From positions 8,985,224 to 9,049,223 of the forward strand of contig NZ_JADWYI010000001.1 of NCBI RefSeq assembly GCF_016904885.1: a stretch of 64,000 nucleotides of DNA, given 5' to 3'. Positions within the stretch are counted from its first letter, which is position 1, and each line of letters begins with the position of its first letter. This document shows, in pieces, positions 1-9,218 of this stretch. Made by a program: the position numbers and the translations under genes. The notes beneath the pieces were generated by a model that had not been told where the DNA came from, did no database searches, and saw nothing but the letters and a program-made list of their open reading frames with translations. This stretch comes from Archangium primigenium. GTDB taxonomy: Bacteria; Myxococcota; Myxococcia; Myxococcales; Myxococcaceae.

Positions 1-447
1 CTGGTCCTGCTCCACGCGCTGCTGGCGCGCCTGGAGCTGCTCGGTGCGCATCTCGTTCTGCACCGACACCATCATCTCCTTGAAGTACTGCCGTCCGCCC
101 TCGGACTGGAGCGTCTGGCCCGTGCCCAGCCCCCGCACCTCCGCGCGCAGCTGCTCCACCTCCGCGGCCAGGGACGCCGGAGCACCCGCGCCCCCCGCGC
201 CGCCCGGGCGCTGCTCGAGCAGCATCAGGCGCTTGGACAGGCTCAGCGCGTTGTCCTCGAGCAGCTTGATGCGCACCTCCAGGTCCTCCACCGACTCCTC
301 CAGCTCGGGCGACGGGGCGGACCGGGCCGGCGGGGCGACGGCGACGGGCGGGGGCGCATCGACGGGCTCCGCTCGCGGCCCCCAGAGGGCCACGCCGAGC
401 GCCAGGAGGGACACACCGAGGGAAGCAGGGCCAAGCAAGCGGTTCAT
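1..447 (-). CDS. Exported/membrane-anchored coiled-coil protein, C-terminus outside window
   Basis: The reading frame opens with ATG at 447 and is still open at base 1, so only the first 149 residues are present. It begins with a hydrophobic stretch (MNRLLGPASLGVSLLALGVAL) that reads as a signal peptide or N-terminal anchor. A Pro/Ala-rich spacer follows, then heptad-like Glu/Leu/Arg sequence (about residues 50-110) that predicts a coiled coil. No catalytic motif is visible. Placement in the periplasm or inner membrane is inferred from the anchor. It is divergent from the carboxylesterase at 537, and the 89 bases between them must hold both promoters. I do not recognise the family. Confidence 0.6.
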   Translation of the reverse strand, partial: MNRLLGPASLGVSLLALGVALWGPRAEPVDAPPPVAVAPPARSAPSPELEESVEDLEVRIKLLEDNALSLSKRLMLLEQRPGGAGGAGAPASLAAEVEQLRAEVRGLGTGQTLQSEGGRQYFKEMMVSVQNEMRTEQLQARQQRVEQDQ

Positions 448-536
448 GGTTCTCCAGACGAAGGGAGGCGTCCCTTATTCGACGCCGTCCCCATACCCGC
501 CCCAACAAGCGAGCGTCCAATAGGTTAAAGGGCCGC

Positions 537-2156
537 ATGCGACTGACCGCCTCCGCGAAGTGGTTCGCGACGCTCGCCCTCCCCCTGCTGCTCACCCATT
601 GCGCCCACTCGGGCCCCCGCCCCGCCCCGGGCCCCGCTCCGGTGGTCCCCACCGCCGCGGGCCCCGTGCAGGGCATCGCCTATGAGGATGGCAGCGCCGC
701 CTTCCTCGGCATCCCCTTCGCCGAGCCCCCCGTGGGGGAGCGCCGCTGGCGGGCCCCGGCGCCCGCCTCCCCCTGGACGAGCCCGCGGGACGCCTCCCAC
801 TTCGGCCCCATGTGCCCCCAGGTGGACTTCCAGAAGGGCGAGCCGGTGAAGGGCACGAGCGAGGACTGCCTGTCCCTCAACGTGTGGACGCCCGCGCTCC
901 AGCCCCCGGCGCCCCTGCCCGTCATGGTCTACATCCACGGCGGCGGCTTCACCATGGGCGCCTCCAGCCAGGAGCTGTACGACGGCTACTCCCTGGCCCA
1001 GGCGGGCGTGGTGGTCGTGAGCATGAACTACCGGCTCGGCGCGCTGGGCTTCCTCGGCCACCCCGCGCTGAGCGCCGAGACGGACACCCGGAGCTCGGGC
1101 AACTACGGGCTCATGGATCAGCGGCTCGCGCTGGAGTGGGTGCGGGACAACGCCGCGCGCTTCGGGGGAGATCCCACCCGCGTCACCCTGTTCGGCGAGT
1201 CCGCGGGCGCCATCTCCGCGTGCCTGCAGCTCTTGTCGCCCGCCGCCCAGGGCCTGTTCCACCGGCTCATCGCCCAGAGCGGCACCTGCTACCTGGGCAG
1301 CACGCCCCTGCGCGACCCGGGCACGCCCGGCATCGAGGACAGCGCCGAGGAGCGCGGCGAGCGCCTCGCCCGGGACCTGGGCTGCACCGAGGGGGACCTC
1401 GCCGCGTGCCTGCGCGCGCGCAGCCCCGAGCAGGTGCTCGGCGCCAGCGGCGTGGCGTTGGATCTGCTCCAGCCCCACGTGAGCTTCGCGCCGGTGGTGG
1501 ATGGGGCGGTGCTTCCCCAGGCCCCCGCCGAGCTCCTGTCCGCGGGGAAGGTCCCCGAGCTGCCCGTGCTGATCGGCAGCAACAAGGACGAGGGCACCCT
1601 CTTCACGATGAAGGCGGAGATCAAGACGCCGGAGCAGTACGCCCAGGCGGTGCGCACGCGCTCGCCCGCGCACGCCGAGGCACTGCTCAAGCTCTACCCC
1701 GCGAGCGACTACGACTCGCCCAAGGCGGCGTTCAGCCAGATGCTGGGCGATGCCATCTTCGGCTGCCCCACCCACCAGTTCGCCCAGGTGGTGAGCGCGC
1801 GCGGCGCGCCGGTGCACGTCTACGCCTTCACCTATGCACCCAAGCGGGCCTTCGGCAGCTTCTTCGGCCGCTTCCTGAAGCTCGGGTCCTACCACTCCGC
1901 GGAGCTGCCCTTCGTCTTCGGCCTCCAGAAGGGCCGCTATGCCCTGGACTCGGACGCGGAGCGCGCCCTGTCCTCGACCATCATCGGCTACTGGACGCGC
2001 TTCGCCGCCCAGGGCGACCCCAACGGCACGGGCGCCCCCGCGTGGCCCGCCTTCACCCCGAAGCACGAGGCGGTGCTCGGACTCGACACGCACGTCGCCC
2101 CGGGCTCGCCGCTCAACCTCGAGCGCTGCGCGGCGATGCGCTCGCTCGGCTTGTGA
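537..2156 (+). CDS. Type-B carboxylesterase / para-nitrobenzyl-esterase-like lipoprotein
   Basis: 539 residues, the usual length of carboxylesterase family type B (alpha/beta hydrolases that cleave carboxylic esters). The oxyanion-hole motif HGGGF lies near residue 135 and the nucleophile elbow FGESAG places the catalytic Ser near residue 221. An acidic residue in NKDEGT and a His in YHSAELPFVFG complete a plausible triad. The N-terminus has a hydrophobic signal ending LLLTHC, so the Cys at residue 22 could be lipidated, although the His before it makes this a poor lipobox. The ATG at 537 begins just ahead of the signal. Substrate is unknown. It ends 6 bases before the convergent HypA-like gene. 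Confidence 0.9.
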   Translation: MRLTASAKWFATLALPLLLTHCAHSGPRPAPGPAPVVPTAAGPVQGIAYEDGSAAFLGIPFAEPPVGERRWRAPAPASPWTSPRDASHFGPMCPQVDFQKGEPVKGTSEDCLSLNVWTPALQPPAPLPVMVYIHGGGFTMGASSQELYDGYSLAQAGVVVVSMNYRLGALGFLGHPALSAETDTRSSGNYGLMDQRLALEWVRDNAARFGGDPTRVTLFGESAGAISACLQLLSPAAQGLFHRLIAQSGTCYLGSTPLRDPGTPGIEDSAEERGERLARDLGCTEGDLAACLRARSPEQVLGASGVALDLLQPHVSFAPVVDGAVLPQAPAELLSAGKVPELPVLIGSNKDEGTLFTMKAEIKTPEQYAQAVRTRSPAHAEALLKLYPASDYDSPKAAFSQMLGDAIFGCPTHQFAQVVSARGAPVHVYAFTYAPKRAFGSFFGRFLKLGSYHSAELPFVFGLQKGRYALDSDAERALSSTIIGYWTRFAAQGDPNGTGAPAWPAFTPKHEAVLGLDTHVAPGSPLNLERCAAMRSLGL

Positions 2157-2162
2157 CGGCGC

Positions 2163-2504
2163 CTACTCCACCTCGATGGCGGTGACGGACAGCCCCGTCT
2201 GTCCCAACTGCTCGCCGTTGCCGCTGCCGCACACCGGGCAGCGCAACAGCGAGTGCACGGGGGCGTAGGTGCGGCCACAAGTGCGGCACCTCGCCTCCAC
2301 GTGGATGACGTTCAGCGCGAGCCGGGCCCCCTCCGCCCGGGTCCCCCGCGCCTGGGCCGCGAAGTGCGTGGACAAGCGCTCGGGACACACCGAGTCGGTC
2401 TCCGCCACCCATCCGCGCACCACACGAATGCGCGAACCCGTCCAGAGTCCACCGCGCCGGAGGATGGTTTGCAGCACCTGGTGGGCCAGCACGGCTTCGG
2501 ACAT
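2163..2504 (-). CDS. HypA-like zinc-ribbon protein lacking the nickel-binding N-terminus
   Basis: 113 residues, the length of HypA, the nickel metallochaperone of [NiFe]-hydrogenase maturation. The C-terminal half matches the HypA zinc loop: CRTCG at 73-77, CPVCGS at 89-94, then the closing strand ending TAIEVE. The N-terminus is MSEAVLAHQ, whereas true HypA starts Met-His-Glu and uses His2 to hold nickel, so the canonical Ni ligand is absent. I chose ATG 2504 because CAGGAG lies 6 bases upstream; longer in-frame starts lack such a site. No hydrogenase gene is in the window. It may be a zinc-binding homologue with another job. Confidence 0.65.
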   Translation of the reverse strand: MSEAVLAHQVLQTILRRGGLWTGSRIRVVRGWVAETDSVCPERLSTHFAAQARGTRAEGARLALNVIHVEARCRTCGRTYAPVHSLLRCPVCGSGNGEQLGQTGLSVTAIEVE

Positions 2505-2689
2505 GGCGAACTCCTGCTGGAGGGGGGGACTCCAGGGTGGACCACACGTCATCCGGCGAACGGTTGCGTCGTCCCGCATAGCACAGAGCGAGATGACATG
2601 GCTCTGGCGCATGGCGTCCGTGCGCGTTATGGCCGCGACGACGTGGGGACGAGCGCATCTCACTCCCCACCTACCCGCTGGAGGGCGAC

Positions 2690-4237
2690 ATGGAAGACAC
2701 GGGATTGCACATCGAGACCCATCCCCGAGAGGGAGATCCCCTGCTGCGCGCGGGCCGACCCGACCCCTGCATCATGGTGCTCTTCGGGGCCACGGGAGAC
2801 CTCGCCCAGCGCAAGCTCTTCCCCGCGCTCTTCGAGCTGGCCCGCCAGGGCTCCCTGCCCGAACAGTTCGCCATCGTGGCCTTCAGCCGCTCAAAACACA
2901 ACGTGGAGAAGCTGCGCGCCCAGGTGAGAGAAGGACTGGAGAAATATGCTCGCACCAAACCTCTGGACGAGGCGGCGTGGCAAACCCTGTCCTCGCGGCT
3001 GGAGATGCTGTCGGGCGCCTATGACGACCCGGACTCCTACAAGCGGCTGAGCGAGCACCTGGACGACACGGCCAAACGCTATGGCACCCAGGGCAACCAG
3101 CTCTACTACCTGGCCACGCCCGCCTCCACCTTCACCCAGCTGCTCGACGGGCTCGCGGGCGCGAAGCTGCTCTATCGCGAGCGCGCCGAGGACGCGCAGA
3201 AGCCCTGGCGCCGCATCGTGGTGGAGAAGCCCTTTGGCCGCGACTTGAAGACGGCCAAGGAGCTCAACCGGGCCCTGGGCGCGGTGCTCGACGAGAAGCA
3301 GATCTTCCGCATCGACCATTACCTGGGCAAGGAGACGGTGCAGAACATCCTCGTCTTCCGCTTCGCCAACGCCATCTTCGAGCCCTTGTGGAACCGGCAG
3401 CACATCGACCACGTGGAGATCACCGCCGCGGAGAAGGTGGGCGTGGAGGGCCGGGGCGGCTTCTACGACGAGACGGGCGTCATCCGGGACATGGTGCAGA
3501 ACCACCTCTTGCAGGTGCTCGCCATGTGCGCCATGGAGCCGCCCATCTCCTTCGCGGCGGAGGACATCCGCGACGAGAAGAACAAGGTGTTCCGCGCGCT
3601 GCGCCCCATGGAGGGCGGCGAGGTGGCCCACTCCGTGGTGCAGGGCCAGTACGAGGGCTACCGGAGCGAGGAGGGCGTGGCGAAGGACTCCAAGGTGCCC
3701 ACCTACGTGGCGCTCAAGACGTACGTCGACACGTGGCGCTGGCAGGGCGTGCCCTTCTACGTGCGCGCGGGCAAGAACATGGGCAAGCGCGTGACGCAGG
3801 TGTCCATCCACTTCAAGGCCGTGCCGCACTGCCTGTTCACCACCAGCGAGACGTGCCAGCGCCTGCAGCCCAACGTGCTCACGCTGCGCATCCAGCCGCG
3901 CGAGGGCATCGCGCTGAGCTTCGAGTCCAAGGTGCCCGGCGAGGACATCAACATCGCCGGCGTCACCATGGACTTCGACTACGCCAAGAGCTTCGACAAG
4001 CCCGTGCCCGAGGCCTATGAGCGCCTGATGCTCGACGCCATGCGCGGCAACCCCACGCTCTTCGCCCGTCAGGACAGCGTGGAGCAGGCGTGGGCCTGGG
4101 TGACGCCCATCATCGACTCGCTGGACTCGAGCCAGGGCGGCACCATGCACACCTATGCCCCGAACACCGAGGGCCCGGATGCCGCGAGGGACTTGATGGC
4201 GCGCGACGGCCGGCGCTGGATGGAGCTGAAGGGATGA
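2690..4237 (+). CDS. zwf: Glucose-6-phosphate 1-dehydrogenase
   Basis: 515 residues, full length. It oxidises glucose 6-phosphate to 6-phosphogluconolactone with NADP(+) (or NAD(+)), the entry to the oxidative pentose phosphate pathway. The Rossmann motif [16 protein letters not shown] is near residue 31, [10 protein letters not shown] near 178, and the substrate-binding active-site motif RIDHYLGKE near 206. ATG 2690 follows GGAGGGCGAC, a strong ribosome-binding site. The stop TGA overlaps the ATG of the pgl-gnd gene, so translation is probably coupled and the three pathway activities are made together in the cytoplasm. Confidence 0.97.
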   Translation: MEDTGLHIETHPREGDPLLRAGRPDPCIMVLFGATGDLAQRKLFPALFELARQGSLPEQFAIVAFSRSKHNVEKLRAQVREGLEKYARTKPLDEAAWQTLSSRLEMLSGAYDDPDSYKRLSEHLDDTAKRYGTQGNQLYYLATPASTFTQLLDGLAGAKLLYRERAEDAQKPWRRIVVEKPFGRDLKTAKELNRALGAVLDEKQIFRIDHYLGKETVQNILVFRFANAIFEPLWNRQHIDHVEITAAEKVGVEGRGGFYDETGVIRDMVQNHLLQVLAMCAMEPPISFAAEDIRDEKNKVFRALRPMEGGEVAHSVVQGQYEGYRSEEGVAKDSKVPTYVALKTYVDTWRWQGVPFYVRAGKNMGKRVTQVSIHFKAVPHCLFTTSETCQRLQPNVLTLRIQPREGIALSFESKVPGEDINIAGVTMDFDYAKSFDKPVPEAYERLMLDAMRGNPTLFARQDSVEQAWAWVTPIIDSLDSSQGGTMHTYAPNTEGPDAARDLMARDGRRWMELKG

Positions 4238-6339
4238 GCGCCACGCCGCGGGTGATGGACAAGGAAGCACTGGGCCCCGAGGGCGCCCGGTGGGTGGCGC
4301 ACGCGCTGCGCGAGGCCATGGCGGGCGGCCAGCGCGTGAGCCTCGCCCTGTCCGGGGGCAGCACCACGGGCCAGGTGTACCGGGAGCTCGTGAAGCAGGA
4401 CGTGACGTGGGCGCTCGTGGACTTCTACTTCGTGGACGAGCGCTTCGTGCCGCCCGAGCACCCCGACAGCAACTACCTGCTGGCGGAGGAGACGCTGCTC
4501 AAGCCCCTGGGCATCCAGGCCCACCAGGTCTTCCGCATGCAGGGTGAGCGCACGGACCGCGATCAGGCGGCGCGCGACTACGAGGCGCTCCTGCCGGACG
4601 TGCTGGACGTGGTGGTGCTCGGCATGGGCGAGGACGGGCACACCGCCTCGCTCTTCCCGGGTCACACGGCGCTGGAGGAGCGGCGGCGGCGGGTGCTCGC
4701 GGTGGTGGGCCCCAAGCCGCCCCCGTGGCGCATGACGCTCACGCTGCCGGTGCTCCAGGCGGCCCGGAAGGTGCTGGGCCTGGTCACCGGCGCGGGCAAG
4801 CGCGACATCGTGGCGCGCTTTCGCGCGGGCGAGGACCTGCCCGCGGCCCGGGTTCGGCAAGCGGAGTGGATGATGGACCGGGCCGCGGCGGGCCCCGACA
4901 ACGCGGGAGGCGGGAGCATGCAGCGGGAACAGGCGCAGTTCGGCGTGCTGGGCATGGGTGTGATGGGCCAGAGCCTGGCGCTCAACGTGGCGGATCAGGG
5001 CGTGCGGGTGGCCGTCTGGGACATCGAGCCCAAGCGCTTCGAGGACCTCAAGCAGAAGGGCGCGCCGCCGAGCCTCCACGGCCACGCGGCGCTCGAGGAC
5101 TTCGTGGCCGCGCTGGAGCGCCCGCGCCGCATCCTGATGATGGTGACGGCGGGCGCGCCCGTGGACTCGGTGATGGGGCGGCTCGAGCCGCTCCTGCAGC
5201 CGGGGGACATCGTCATCGACGGGGGCAACTCCTGGTTCCAGGACACCCGGCGGCGCGAGGCGGCGTGGAAGCAGAAGGGCCTGCAGTTCATGGGCATGGG
5301 CGTGTCCGGCGGCGAGGAGGGCGCGCGCCACGGCCCCTCGCTCATGCCCGGCGGCCCCACCGAGGCCTACTCCCTGGTGCGCCCCGTGCTGGAGGCCATC
5401 GCCGCCAAGCGCGATGGCTCGCCGTGCGTCACCCACGTGGGCCCGGATGGCGCGGGCCACTTCGTGAAGATGGTGCACAACGGCATCGAGTACGCGGACA
5501 TGCAATTGCTCGCGGAGACATATGACCTGCTGCGCCGGGGGCTCGGACTGTCCGCGGACGCGCTCGCGGACCTCTTCACCCAGTGGAACCAGGGCATCGC
5601 CGAGTCCTTCCTCCTGGAGACGACCATCCAGGTGCTGCGCAAGAAGGACCCGGACACGGGCACGCCCCTGGTGGAGCAGGTGCTCGACAAGGCGGGCCAG
5701 AAGGGCACCGGCAAGTGGACGGTGCAGGTGGGGCTGGACCTGGGCGTGGCCCTGCCGTCCATCGCCGGGGCGCTCGACGCGCGCAACCTGTCCTCGCTCA
5801 AGGACGAGCGCGTGGCGGCCAGTGGCGTCCTCGCGGGCCCCTCGGGCGAGTCCCTGTCCGCCGAGGAGAAGGCCCACCTGGCCGCCTGGGTGCATGACGC
5901 GCTGTACGCCGCGCGCGTGGCCACCTACGCCCAGGGCCTGCGGCTCATCCAGGCCGCCTCGCGCGAGTACAAGTGGAGCGTGCCGCTCGCGGAGCTGGCG
6001 CGCATCTGGCGGGCCGGCTGCATCATCCGCGCGCAGCTGCTCACGCCCCTGCGCGAGGCCTACACCCAGCAGCCGGACCTGGCCAACCTGATGCTCGCGG
6101 GCAACATGGCCCCGGTGCTCGCGAAGCTGGCGCCCGCCTGGCGCAAGACGGTGGGCGTGGCCACGCGGCTGGGCATCCCCACGCCCGTGTTCAGCGCGAG
6201 CCTCGCCTACTTCGACAGCTACCGCAGCGCGGAGCTGCCGCAGAACCTCACCCAGGCCCAGCGCGACGCCTTCGGCGCCCACACCTACCAGCGCCGGGAC
6301 CGCCCCGACGCCGGCTTCGTCCACTCCGACTGGAGTTGA
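4234..6339 (+). CDS. Fused 6-phosphogluconolactonase / 6-phosphogluconate dehydrogenase
   Basis: One uninterrupted frame of 701 residues. Residues 1-228 are a complete Pgl-type lactonase ([12 protein letters not shown] phosphate loop, [28 protein letters not shown]). From Met229 a complete 473-residue 6-phosphogluconate dehydrogenase follows ([17 protein letters not shown] nucleotide site, [42 protein letters not shown]). These catalyse steps 2 and 3 of the oxidative pentose phosphate pathway. The junction is a short Gly/Asn linker. A good ribosome-binding site sits in front of codon 229, so a free dehydrogenase could also be made. Start ATG 4234 overlaps the zwf stop. Both domains look intact. 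Confidence 0.93.
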   Translation: MSATPRVMDKEALGPEGARWVAHALREAMAGGQRVSLALSGGSTTGQVYRELVKQDVTWALVDFYFVDERFVPPEHPDSNYLLAEETLLKPLGIQAHQVFRMQGERTDRDQAARDYEALLPDVLDVVVLGMGEDGHTASLFPGHTALEERRRRVLAVVGPKPPPWRMTLTLPVLQAARKVLGLVTGAGKRDIVARFRAGEDLPAARVRQAEWMMDRAAAGPDNAGGGSMQREQAQFGVLGMGVMGQSLALNVADQGVRVAVWDIEPKRFEDLKQKGAPPSLHGHAALEDFVAALERPRRILMMVTAGAPVDSVMGRLEPLLQPGDIVIDGGNSWFQDTRRREAAWKQKGLQFMGMGVSGGEEGARHGPSLMPGGPTEAYSLVRPVLEAIAAKRDGSPCVTHVGPDGAGHFVKMVHNGIEYADMQLLAETYDLLRRGLGLSADALADLFTQWNQGIAESFLLETTIQVLRKKDPDTGTPLVEQVLDKAGQKGTGKWTVQVGLDLGVALPSIAGALDARNLSSLKDERVAASGVLAGPSGESLSAEEKAHLAAWVHDALYAARVATYAQGLRLIQAASREYKWSVPLAELARIWRAGCIIRAQLLTPLREAYTQQPDLANLMLAGNMAPVLAKLAPAWRKTVGVATRLGIPTPVFSASLAYFDSYRSAELPQNLTQAQRDAFGAHTYQRRDRPDAGFVHSDWS
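4905..4920 (+). promoter_or_regulatory. Internal ribosome-binding site and ATG at the Pgl/Gnd junction
   Basis: GGGAGG at 4905-4910 and GGGAG at 4912-4916 precede the in-frame ATG 4918-4920, exactly where the dehydrogenase domain begins. This could allow a separate Gnd to be translated from the fused message. It may equally be a relic of two formerly separate genes. Confidence 0.5.
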
Positions 6340-6364
6340 GGGCTTTTCCCCTAGGATGGGCACG

Positions 6365-6388
6365 CCCGGGAGCCCCACGGCTCCCGGG
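6365..6388 (+). terminator. Hairpin after pgl-gnd, probable terminator
   Basis: A perfect 10-bp stem (CCCGGGAGCC pairing with GGCTCCCGGG) with a 4-base loop CCAC, 26 bases after the pgl-gnd stop. It is followed by only two T residues, so intrinsic termination may be partial. Confidence 0.55.
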
Positions 6389-6417
6389 TTGAACGCATCC
6401 ATTCTGGGGGAAGCCGC

Positions 6418-7755
6418 ATGTATCGATCAGGCCGTTCGCGCTGGACCTGTCTGGGAGTCCTGTTCGCCTGGAGCACCACCGCCGGAGCCCTTCCGGCGAG
6501 CGCCCCGGGTGCCCGCGCTCCCGTCGTCGTGAGCCGGGCGGAGGGAGACACCTCCGGCACGTTCACCCTTGAGACCGACGCCGCCGCCCCCCCGCTCGTG
6601 GCGCTGTCCGTCCAGGGCCAGGGCGGCGGCATTTCACTGGAGGCGGAGCCCCGCGCCATCGACTTCGGCGCGGTCCTCGTGGGGCAGACGGCATCCCGCG
6701 TGTTCACCCTCTCCAACCTGGGTGAGGACGACGTGGAGCTGCGCTCCATCGGCTTCCTGACGGGAGGGCTCGACTTCGCCCCGCGCGCCTGGACGTCCAT
6801 GGGCGTCTCGATTGACCTCGCCCTGCCCCTGCGGCTCAAGGCCAAGAGCCAGCTCTCCGTCCCCGTGACGTTCTCTCCCACCGAGACGGCGCCCCTGCCC
6901 CCCCTCTTCGCCATCCCCATCGCCTACACGCAGGACGGGGAGCAGGTGCGCAGTGCCGTGAGGTTCGATGGCCGGGGACTCGCGCCCCGTGCCCAACTGA
7001 CCCCCACGTCCCTCGACTTCGGCGCGATCCGGGTGAATCAGAGCGCCGCCCCCCGGCGCCTCACGCTCCAGAACACGGGCACGAGCCCCCTCACCTTGCG
7101 CACCCTGCGTCTGGAGGGCCCACAGGGGGCGGCCTTCACCCTCGACCCCATCGCATTGCCCCACACCCTCGCGCCCGAGGCCCGGCTCGAGGTGAACGTG
7201 GTCTTCCTGCCATCGGGGGACCAGGCGTACACGGCCCTGCTGCGCCTGGAGTCGGACGACCCCGTGAGCCCGAGCACCCAGGTGGAGTTGCGCGGCCAGG
7301 GCAGCCTCCACTCCATTCAGACCTCGGCACGCGCCCTGGACTTCGGAGAGGTGGAGGTGGGCCAGCGCTCCGAGCCTCGCGCCGTCACCCTGACCAACGT
7401 CTCCAACGAGCCCCAGCGCGTGACACTCAAGCCACGCGAGGCGAGCGGCGCGTCCTTCCTGGTGGATGATGCCCCACTGGCCGAGCCCCTCGCGCCCGGG
7501 GCGAGCGTGACCCTGCCGGTGACGTTCCAGCCCCAGGCGGAAGGCAATCTGCGGGATGAAGTGGAGGTGTGGCTCGCGGAGCAGCGCACGCCCGACTCCA
7601 CGTTGACGGTGAGCGGCACGGGCCGGCGCGCGCCCACGAGCCCTCCCCTCTCCGACACCGACAAGGGCGGCTGTGCCACGGGCGGCGCGCTCCCCAGCGG
7701 CCTCGCCCTGGGCGCCCTGCTGCTCGTGGCCCGAAGGCGCTCGCGCCGCGCTTAA
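6418..7755 (+). CDS. Surface protein with choice-of-anchor-D-type repeats and MYXO-CTERM tail
   Basis: 445 residues. It starts with a signal peptide (hydrophobic LGVLFAWSTTAGALPASA). The body contains three copies of an Ig-like module, each recognisable by an IDFGAV / LDFGAI / LDFGEV strand followed by VGQ or VNQ and LTLxNxG. This pattern is typical of ASPM/SPD-2/Hydin (choice-of-anchor D) domains. The C-terminus is a short Cys-containing motif (KGGCATGG), a hydrophobic helix and an Arg-rich end, the MYXO-CTERM sorting pattern of myxobacterial surface or secreted proteins. ATG 6418 follows GGGGGAAG. Function is unknown; an adhesive or structural role is inference. Confidence 0.75.
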   Translation: MYRSGRSRWTCLGVLFAWSTTAGALPASAPGARAPVVVSRAEGDTSGTFTLETDAAAPPLVALSVQGQGGGISLEAEPRAIDFGAVLVGQTASRVFTLSNLGEDDVELRSIGFLTGGLDFAPRAWTSMGVSIDLALPLRLKAKSQLSVPVTFSPTETAPLPPLFAIPIAYTQDGEQVRSAVRFDGRGLAPRAQLTPTSLDFGAIRVNQSAAPRRLTLQNTGTSPLTLRTLRLEGPQGAAFTLDPIALPHTLAPEARLEVNVVFLPSGDQAYTALLRLESDDPVSPSTQVELRGQGSLHSIQTSARALDFGEVEVGQRSEPRAVTLTNVSNEPQRVTLKPREASGASFLVDDAPLAEPLAPGASVTLPVTFQPQAEGNLRDEVEVWLAEQRTPDSTLTVSGTGRRAPTSPPLSDTDKGGCATGGALPSGLALGALLLVARRRSRRA

Positions 7756-7769
7756 GGGGCAAAAGAAAA

Positions 7770-7797
7770 CCCCGGAGCGCCACGTGGCGCTCCGGGG
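7770..7797 (-). terminator. Strong palindromic terminator between convergent genes
   Basis: A 28-base perfect inverted repeat of CCCCGGAGCGCC either side of ACGT. On the minus strand it is followed by TTTTCTTTT, the run expected of an intrinsic terminator for the lipoprotein gene starting at 9017. On the plus strand it may also end the MYXO-CTERM gene. Confidence 0.85.
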
Positions 7798-7829
7798 TCG
7801 TTCACGTCAGGGCCTCGCGGCGCGTGGGA

Positions 7830-9017
7830 TTACACCCCGCCACCCGGCTTGCAGTACTCGAAGTTGTCGAGCGGGTTGACGTGGCCCTCGGCGGTGCCCG
7901 TCAGCGAGCGGGCGTAGATGCCGCCATCCCAGCTGCCGTTGTTGAACGTCATGTCCGCGTAGGGCGCGAGGATGGTGCCCCAGAAGCCGTAGCTGGTGGC
8001 CTCGATCTTCGTGGCGTCCACGAAGTTGAAGAGCACGCCCTTCTGGTTGATGCCGCCGCTGAACGACTGACCGAAGTTGGCGAAGCGGGCGGAGGCGCCC
8101 CGGATGTTGATGACGACGCGCGAGTTGGCCGGCGCGTTGATGTTGAAATAGACCGTGCGGCCGAAGGTGCTCGCGTCCACGTTGAACGTGTTCACGCCGG
8201 GCTTGTTGCCCTCCAGGAACAGCCCGCCCCAGGTCTCGATGCGGGTGGTGCCCGTCGGGTTGGGGTTGCTGGCCAGGTGCGCGGACAGCGCCTCGAGCTG
8301 GGTGAAGCGCGCGGCGAAGTCGATGGGCGTGCCCTTGCTCAGGGTGCCGCGGTGCACCGTCACGTTCTGGCCCGCGGTGGTGTAGCCCCCGTAGTAGGCG
8401 TTGCCGTAGATGGAGCCGCTGTTGACGAACAGGTTGCCGCCCGCCACCAGCACGTTGCTGGTGTTGTTCGCCGCGAGGCTGCCGCCCACCGCGAAGTACG
8501 TCATCGAGACGTCGCCACCGGCCGCCACCTTGCCCTGCACGTCGTGGCCCTGGGTGTAGTTGCCCTTGACGAACAGGTTGTACTCACCCAGCTCCACCTG
8601 GGCGCAGGGGTTGGGCGCCGGAGGCGTCGGGGGCTCCGGGTTGGGCGGGTTGGGGGGGTTGGGCGGATTCGGGTTCTCCGTGCCACCGTCGCCGCCCCCG
8701 TCCGTGCCGCCCCCGTCCGTGCCGCCGTCACCGCCCTCGCCGCCGCCCGGGTTCTCGTCACCGCCACCCGTCCCGCCATCACCGGGCTCGTCGCCGCCGT
8801 TCCACCACGGCGGCGGACCCTCGCCCCACCACGGCAGCTCACCGTCGTCGTCGCCGCTGCCGCCCTCGTCGCCCGTCTGTCCCTCGTCCTGAGCCGTGTA
8901 GCGCGCGTTCTGCTCCACGCCATCCTGGACCTTCTCGGCCTCCAGTTCCGAGACCCCGCCGCACGCCGACGCGGCGATTCCGAGAAGCACCCACCATCCA
9001 AGGGACTGATTCTTCAC
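7830..9017 (-). CDS. Choice-of-anchor-A domain lipoprotein with Gly/Pro-rich linker
   Basis: 395 residues, GTG start at 9017 with AAGGAG 8 bases upstream. The signal ends in the lipobox ASAC, so Cys19 should be lipidated. Residues about 45-140 are a low-complexity Asp/Gly then Asn/Pro linker (NPPNPPNPPNPEPPTPP). From about 143 onward the sequence resembles the choice-of-anchor A (collagen-binding-domain-like) family: a beta-rich body with LGEYNLFVKGNY, GGDVSMTYFAVGG and WGTILAPYADM. Such domains sit in surface-exposed proteins. A lipid-tethered cell-surface role is inference. A strong terminator follows at 7770-7797. Confidence 0.75.
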   Translation of the reverse strand: MKNQSLGWWVLLGIAASACGGVSELEAEKVQDGVEQNARYTAQDEGQTGDEGGSGDDDGELPWWGEGPPPWWNGGDEPGDGGTGGGDENPGGGEGGDGGTDGGGTDGGGDGGTENPNPPNPPNPPNPEPPTPPAPNPCAQVELGEYNLFVKGNYTQGHDVQGKVAAGGDVSMTYFAVGGSLAANNTSNVLVAGGNLFVNSGSIYGNAYYGGYTTAGQNVTVHRGTLSKGTPIDFAARFTQLEALSAHLASNPNPTGTTRIETWGGLFLEGNKPGVNTFNVDASTFGRTVYFNINAPANSRVVINIRGASARFANFGQSFSGGINQKGVLFNFVDATKIEATSYGFWGTILAPYADMTFNNGSWDGGIYARSLTGTAEGHVNPLDNFEYCKPGGGV

Positions 9018-9123
9018 AGGCTTTCTCCTTGTGGAGTGACCACGAACAAGGAACCCAAGACACCGGCCAGACGCCGGAACTCCGGAGAACCCGCCGCTCA
9101 GGGCGTGAGCGACGGTTGGAGTT

Positions 9124-9197
9124 CTAACCGACTAATCCGGGAAAGACAGCAGGAAAATGCAGTGTAGGAGTAAAATTACAATGTCGCCGGTTAGTCG
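9124..9197 (+). promoter_or_regulatory. Overlapping inverted repeats in the leader of the uracil permease gene
   Basis: CTAACCG (9124-9130) can pair with CGGTTAG (9188-9194), and the overlapping CGACTAA (9129-9135) can pair with TTAGTCG (9191-9197). The two pairings exclude each other. The segment between them is relatively AT-rich. This could be a control site or a promoter region; no known riboswitch was recognised. Confidence 0.3.
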
Positions 9198-9218
9198 CCG
9201 GACGCGGGGGGTTGGGCT

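Noticed and set aside
8630..8810. GC-rich repetitive stretch that could look like a repeat array
   Set aside because: It encodes the Gly/Asp/Pro linker of a lipoprotein and has no regular spacer-repeat structure, so it is not CRISPR.
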